A DNA stretch of 9,478 nucleotides. It comes from Verrucomicrobiota bacterium. GTDB taxonomy: Bacteria > Verrucomicrobiota > Verrucomicrobiia > Opitutales > Opitutaceae. The DNA lies in the NCBI GenBank assembly GCA_023433275.1, contig JAEZDN010000009.1, forward strand, positions 1 through 9,478. The letters are read 5' to 3'. The translations under genes were made by a program, and so were the position numbers. The notes beneath the pieces are model-generated. The model had not been told where the DNA came from, made no database searches, and saw only the letters and a list, made by a program, of their open reading frames with translations. Shown in pieces: positions 6,266-9,478 of the stretch (position 1 is its first letter; the number at the start of each line of letters is the position of its first letter).

Positions 6266-7510
6266 TTACGGCACCAGCTCGAACACGGGGACCTCGTAGT
6301 CGGTCTCGCTGGCACCGGAAAGAAAAGTGTACGTGATCTTCGAAGCGGTGCGGACGAGGTCGGCGTAGCGTTCGAAGGTCCAGTGTTCCACGAGTTCGCC
6401 GTTGATGCGGACGCACAGGTCACCGGGCTGGGCGGAGAGGCGGCTGTTGGGTGTTTCGGGCACCACCGCAAGCAGGCGCCAGTAATTGGGAAAGCGGCGG
6501 AAGGAGAGTCCGGTGCTGCGCCGGCCGGGCAGCTCGACGGGGCCATCGGTCGTGCGCACCAAGGTGAGCGTGTGGCGCTGCTGGTCGAACGTCAGGCGGA
6601 AGTGACGGAGCAATTCGCCACCGAGCGAGGACAGGTGCTCGGTAAGGTCGACGACGGGCTGCTGGATGAGTTGGGTGCCGACCGTGATGTTCTGTTCGAG
6701 ACGGCCGACGAGCTGGCGGTTGTCGCCCTGGAGGGACGAGACGATCAGGCCGACGCGCGGCCCGTGCACGAAGCGCGGGTGGAGGCCGGTGGGGTTGAGC
6801 GCGAGACCGCCGTCGCTCCCGGTGTCGACAAGGGCGAAGAAGGATTCGTTCCCCATCTGCACGGGGATCAGCGGGGTCGGCTGCTCGCGATTGTAGGAAA
6901 TCACGCTCGTGCGGGGCTGGCGCGCCGGCGGGGGAAGGTTGACTGGGTTGGGCGCGATCTCGAGTTGCGCCGCGGGATAATCGAGGGTCAGCAGCGTGTC
7001 GCGGAAAAGCGGGAATCCGATCACGCCGTCGATGGTCACGCCGAGGTGCGCGGACAGGTCGGAGAAATCGTAGACGATGGCGGGCAGCCGGTCGAAATGA
7101 GCCTCACCCAGCTGGAGATGGCTGAGGGTGATGGCGGGCAGCTCGACCTCGCGACCGTTGGCGCCGCGGACGCGCAGGGTGCGCGGGGGGGCGGAGCGGA
7201 AGCGTTCCTTGCGTTTGAGCACGTCGGCCAGCCCGGGGGAGACGAGGGTCACGGACGAGCCGGTATCGATCATGAACCGGTAGGTCTTGCCGTCGGTCTG
7301 GCGGGATTCGACGAGGAAGAAATTGGAGAGGATGGTCGCCGGCAGGCGGACGGGCTGGGGCTCGATGCGGGTCGAAGCCGGGGCGCGCCCGCGGCTCACG
7401 CAGCCGGAGGCAAACAGAAGGATGAAGGAAGAAGTAAGAAGGAAGAAAAGCAGGCGGCGGCCGCGGGAGGCTGGCGGCCCTGAAATCCGAGGTTTCAAAT
7501 GGGTGGTCAT
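6266..7510 (-). CDS. Lipoprotein with two retropepsin-like DTG units and a PDZ-like domain
   Basis: A 414-aa predicted aspartic peptidase anchored to the envelope. Residues 18-37 form a lipoprotein signal (RRLLFFLLTSSFILLFASGC) with the lipid-modified cysteine at Cys37. Two tandem units each carry a catalytic-type motif: MIDTGSSV with Asp82 and LVDTGSDG with Asp229. Each ends in the hydrophobic signature of these folds, DGVIGFPLFRDTLLTLDY (161-178) and LGGELLRHFRLTFD (296-309). Two units in one chain could supply both aspartates of one active site, as in pepsin-like folds. The C-terminus (about 335-414) looks like a PDZ domain, with QPGDLCVRINGELVEHW (361-377). The ATG at 7510 overlaps the stop of the upstream MFS gene by ATGA, indicating translational coupling. 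An open frame continues further upstream inside the MFS gene but is only an alternate-frame extension. Substrate is unknown. Confidence 0.88.
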   Translation of the reverse strand: MTTHLKPRISGPPASRGRRLLFFLLTSSFILLFASGCVSRGRAPASTRIEPQPVRLPATILSNFFLVESRQTDGKTYRFMIDTGSSVTLVSPGLADVLKRKERFRSAPPRTLRVRGANGREVELPAITLSHLQLGEAHFDRLPAIVYDFSDLSAHLGVTIDGVIGFPLFRDTLLTLDYPAAQLEIAPNPVNLPPPARQPRTSVISYNREQPTPLIPVQMGNESFFALVDTGSDGGLALNPTGLHPRFVHGPRVGLIVSSLQGDNRQLVGRLEQNITVGTQLIQQPVVDLTEHLSSLGGELLRHFRLTFDQQRHTLTLVRTTDGPVELPGRRSTGLSFRRFPNYWRLLAVVPETPNSRLSAQPGDLCVRINGELVEHWTFERYADLVRTASKITYTFLSGASETDYEVPVFELVP

Positions 7511-8856
7511 TTCTTCGGGCGGGGCAGGCCGGTGCCGAGCGCGGCCGCGACCAACAGGAACAGGCTGGCGATCACGAAGGTGAAGGTGCCGCCCGAGTTG
7601 AAGAAAAGCCAGCCGGCGACCGCGGGGCTCAGGGCGCGGGCGAGGAAGCCGAGGGAACGATAGATCCCGAGCACCTTCCCCTGTTCCTCGGGCCCGGCGT
7701 AAAGTGAGACGAGGGAGGAGAGTGCGACGTTGGCGAAGCCCGATCCGAGCGTGCTCAGCGTGAGCATCACATACATCAGCGGGGCGGAGCGGGCGATGCC
7801 GATGGCGTAGCCGAGGCCGGCGAAGGAGAGCCCGATCAGCGCCATGCCCAGGACGGCGGAGAGTTTCTCGCCCACGCGGGGCACATAGCGCCGCGCCAGG
7901 ACGCCCTGGGTGACGATGGAGACGAGGCCGATGTTCACGAAGATGAGCGTCAGGTCGCGCGGGGAATAATCCAGCGCATCCGCGGTGAAGAAACTGATGA
8001 CGGATTCGAAGAAGCTGAAGCCGAAGGTGACGACGAAGCCGACGAGGTTGACGCGCCGGATGGCTCCATCGGGCTGGCGAAACAGGGAATGGATGGGGTT
8101 GCGCTCGCGCAGGGTGGTGGCGCCGGCGCCACGCGCCACCGCGGGCAGCGTCTCGCGGAAGCGGCGGCGCACCCATATCCAGTTGCCCACGCAGAGCAGG
8201 CATGCGATGGCGGCGGGGACACTGAACGGGTGGACGCCGAAGGCCGCGAGGCCGGGCCAGCGTTCCAACAGGTTGAACGGCGCCGTGAGGCCGCCGATCA
8301 CGGGGCCGGTGAGGAATCCGAGGCCGAAGGCGACACCGACGATGCCCATGCCTTTGGCGCGGTTTTCGCGGGTCGTGACATCGGAGACGGCGGCGATGGC
8401 GACGGCGATGTTGCCGCCCATGATCCCGGCGAGGATCCGGCCGATGAAGAAGAGCAGGAAGGATCCGCTGAAGAAGAGGAGCAGGTAGCTGAGGGCGCTG
8501 CCGGCGATGGTGAACAGCAGGACGGGACGGCGCCCAACGCGATCGGAGCGCGCTCCCCACAACGGGGAGAACAGGAATTGCATCAACGAATAGACCGAGC
8601 CGAGGGCGCCGGCGAACAGGGCGCCGGTCGCCAGTTCGGAGGCGTGGGCCGCATGGGCCAGGGCCTCCAGGCGCTGCACCAGGCTCGCGAACAAGCCGCC
8701 GGTGCTTTCCTGGTGGACGTACCATTCCAGCATGGCCGGACCGACCGGGAAGAAGATCGAGAAGCCGATCAAGTCGATGTAGAGCGTCAGGAAAATGACA
8801 CCGAGCGACAGGGGCTTGGGTGCGGGAGAGTTCGGCGGGGAGGATGGCGTGGACAC
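7507..8856 (-). CDS. MFS transporter, DHA1 drug:H+ antiporter-like
   Basis: A 12-helix-type inner-membrane major facilitator of 449 aa, related to TetA-like proton-coupled exporters. The first helix (about 18-40) contains YIDLIGFSIFFPVGP. Motif A between helices 2 and 3 is SPLWGARSDRVGRRP (97-111). An antiporter motif C occurs as GVAFGLGFLTGPVIGG (174-189). A central hydrophilic loop (about 229-268) precedes the second half. The segment between helices 1 and 2 (about 44-75) is rather long. There is no ATG before helix 1; GTG at 8856 (VSTPSSPP) is my choice, with GTG 8868 and a TTG at 8976, overlapping the kinase stop codon, as alternatives. The stop overlaps the start of the lipoprotein gene by ATGA. 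The substrate cannot be told from sequence. A 116-bp gap to the kinase gene, if the GTG start is right, could hold a promoter, but I see no clear one. Confidence 0.88.
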   Translation of the reverse strand: MSTPSSPPNSPAPKPLSLGVIFLTLYIDLIGFSIFFPVGPAMLEWYVHQESTGGLFASLVQRLEALAHAAHASELATGALFAGALGSVYSLMQFLFSPLWGARSDRVGRRPVLLFTIAGSALSYLLLFFSGSFLLFFIGRILAGIMGGNIAVAIAAVSDVTTRENRAKGMGIVGVAFGLGFLTGPVIGGLTAPFNLLERWPGLAAFGVHPFSVPAAIACLLCVGNWIWVRRRFRETLPAVARGAGATTLRERNPIHSLFRQPDGAIRRVNLVGFVVTFGFSFFESVISFFTADALDYSPRDLTLIFVNIGLVSIVTQGVLARRYVPRVGEKLSAVLGMALIGLSFAGLGYAIGIARSAPLMYVMLTLSTLGSGFANVALSSLVSLYAGPEEQGKVLGIYRSLGFLARALSPAVAGWLFFNSGGTFTFVIASLFLLVAAALGTGLPRPKK

Positions 8857-8972
8857 GAAAGGCGCCACGTTGAGGAAAACATCCCGGGGCGCAAAGCCTG
8901 TTTCTGCGCGGGTTCGCGGAACAAATGGACCGGCGGCCGTACCGTTCGCCCCGACCGCCCGGGTCGTCCCGC

Positions 8973-9478
8973 TCAAGTGAGAAACGGGCGGATCTTGTGG
9001 GTGAGCGCGGCGAGTTCGAAGGGCTTGGGGAGATAGCCAGCGACGCCGAGCGACGCGCAGCGGCTCATGATTTCCCCTTCGCTGTAGCCGCTCATGATGA
9101 TGACGCAGAGATCGGGTCGGATTTGCCGGAGCTCCCGGAGGGTCTCGTCGCCGGCCAGCCCGGGCATGGTGAGGTCGAGCAGCACCAGATTGATGCGGCC
9201 GTCGTGCGTGCGGACCAAGTCGATGGCGGCCGGTCCGTCGGGGGCGAGGAGGACGGTCAGACCGAGCTGGGTGAGGACGTCCTCGGCCACGTAGCGGACG
9301 GGCTCCTCGTCATCCACGACGAGCACGGTGCCCCGGAGCGCGCCGGGCGGCAGTGGAAGGCTGGGGATGGCGGGCGGGAGTTGGGCGGCGGTGGCGGGAA
9401 GGAAGAGCCGGAACGTGGTGCCGCGGCCGGGCTCGGATTCAACGAACAGGGCGCCGTCGTGGCTTTGGACGATGCCGA
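8973..9478 (-). CDS. Hybrid sensor histidine kinase, C-terminal part (cut by window edge)
   Basis: The minus-strand frame is open to the right edge, so this is the last ~167 residues of a larger protein. The first visible residues, GIVQSHDGALFVESEPGRG then TTFRLFLP, are the end of a HATPase_c kinase domain. A proline-rich linker (about 9345-9390) leads to a complete receiver domain starting about 9326. The receiver has all key residues: the acidic pair in VVDDEEP, phospho-acceptor Asp in LLDLTMP (codon 9176-9174), Ser in IIMSGYS, and Lys in YLPKPF. Phosphate should pass from the upstream kinase to this Asp. An internal GTG at 9326 would give a lone 117-aa receiver, but kinase homology continuing upstream argues against that start. 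There is no output domain after the receiver. It precedes the MFS and lipoprotein genes on the same strand; whether it controls them is unknown. Confidence 0.88.
   Translation of the reverse strand, partial: GIVQSHDGALFVESEPGRGTTFRLFLPATAAQLPPAIPSLPLPPGALRGTVLVVDDEEPVRYVAEDVLTQLGLTVLLAPDGPAAIDLVRTHDGRINLVLLDLTMPGLAGDETLRELRQIRPDLCVIIMSGYSEGEIMSRCASLGVAGYLPKPFELAALTHKIRPFLT

Noticed and set aside
6383..7483. A 366-codon plus-strand open frame
   Set aside because: Antisense to the DTG lipoprotein gene; no motif is seen, and the minus strand has two DTG motifs and a lipobox.
7511..8725. A ~405-codon N-terminal extension of the lipoprotein frame
   Set aside because: The sequence is Arg/Pro/His-rich alternate-frame translation of the MFS gene. 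The ATG at 7510 gives a proper lipoprotein signal and the ATGA overlap.
8952..8966. Terminator after the hybrid kinase gene
   Set aside because: CGACC/GGTCG makes only a 5-bp stem with no T-tract on the minus strand, so it was not called.
8089..9036. A 315-codon plus-strand open frame
   Set aside because: It is antisense to the MFS gene and the end of the kinase gene, and is Gly/Glu/Ala-rich without recognisable motifs. The minus-strand MFS frame carries motifs A and C.
8973..9326. A stand-alone CheY-like response regulator
   Set aside because: The start would be an internal GTG, and the frame upstream encodes the end of a HATPase_c domain, so the receiver belongs to a hybrid kinase.

Overview
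The window looks like chromosomal DNA from a GC-rich bacterium, most likely of the Verrucomicrobiota (Opitutales/Opitutaceae type). This rests on the very high GC content, weak or absent Shine-Dalgarno signals, a very long Gre-type elongation factor of the kind I associate with the PVC superphylum, and GTAG-headed palindromic intergenic repeats. The taxonomic call is inference, since no rRNA or species marker is present.

Layout. Positions 1-432 carry no gene. They hold a G-rich edge, an imperfect inverted repeat (136-225) and a two-hairpin REP-like element (272-344). Two minus-strand genes follow. A Gre-family elongation factor with a CarD-like N-terminus reads 4665->2815 and ends in a convincing intrinsic terminator (2741-2771). 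A signal-peptide-bearing oligopeptidase B-type S9 peptidase reads 2604->433. An RsmB-type 16S rRNA m5C methyltransferase (4707-6020, plus strand) diverges from the Gre gene across only 41 bp. It converges on a minus-strand group across a 245-bp intergenic region packed with repeats, including a second REP-like doublet at 6076-6155 that shares the architecture of the first. The minus-strand group, read from the right edge, is the C-terminal end of a hybrid sensor histidine kinase (truncated by the window), an MFS drug:H+ antiporter-like transporter, and a lipoprotein with two DTG aspartic-protease motifs plus a PDZ-like domain. The last two genes overlap by ATGA, so they are probably translationally coupled.

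How the genes fit together. The Gre factor and the rRNA methyltransferase are core-type information-processing genes sharing a divergent control region. The kinase/MFS/protease group looks like an envelope-facing unit, but its substrate and signal cannot be read from sequence. I see no CRISPR array, phage, transposase gene, tRNA or rRNA. The most unusual elements are the fused CarD-like/Gre protein, the paired GTAG palindromes with compensatory stem changes, and short AGCTTTAA-type repeats placed in sense orientation just after the stop codons of both convergent genes. I do not see a clearly new multi-gene system.
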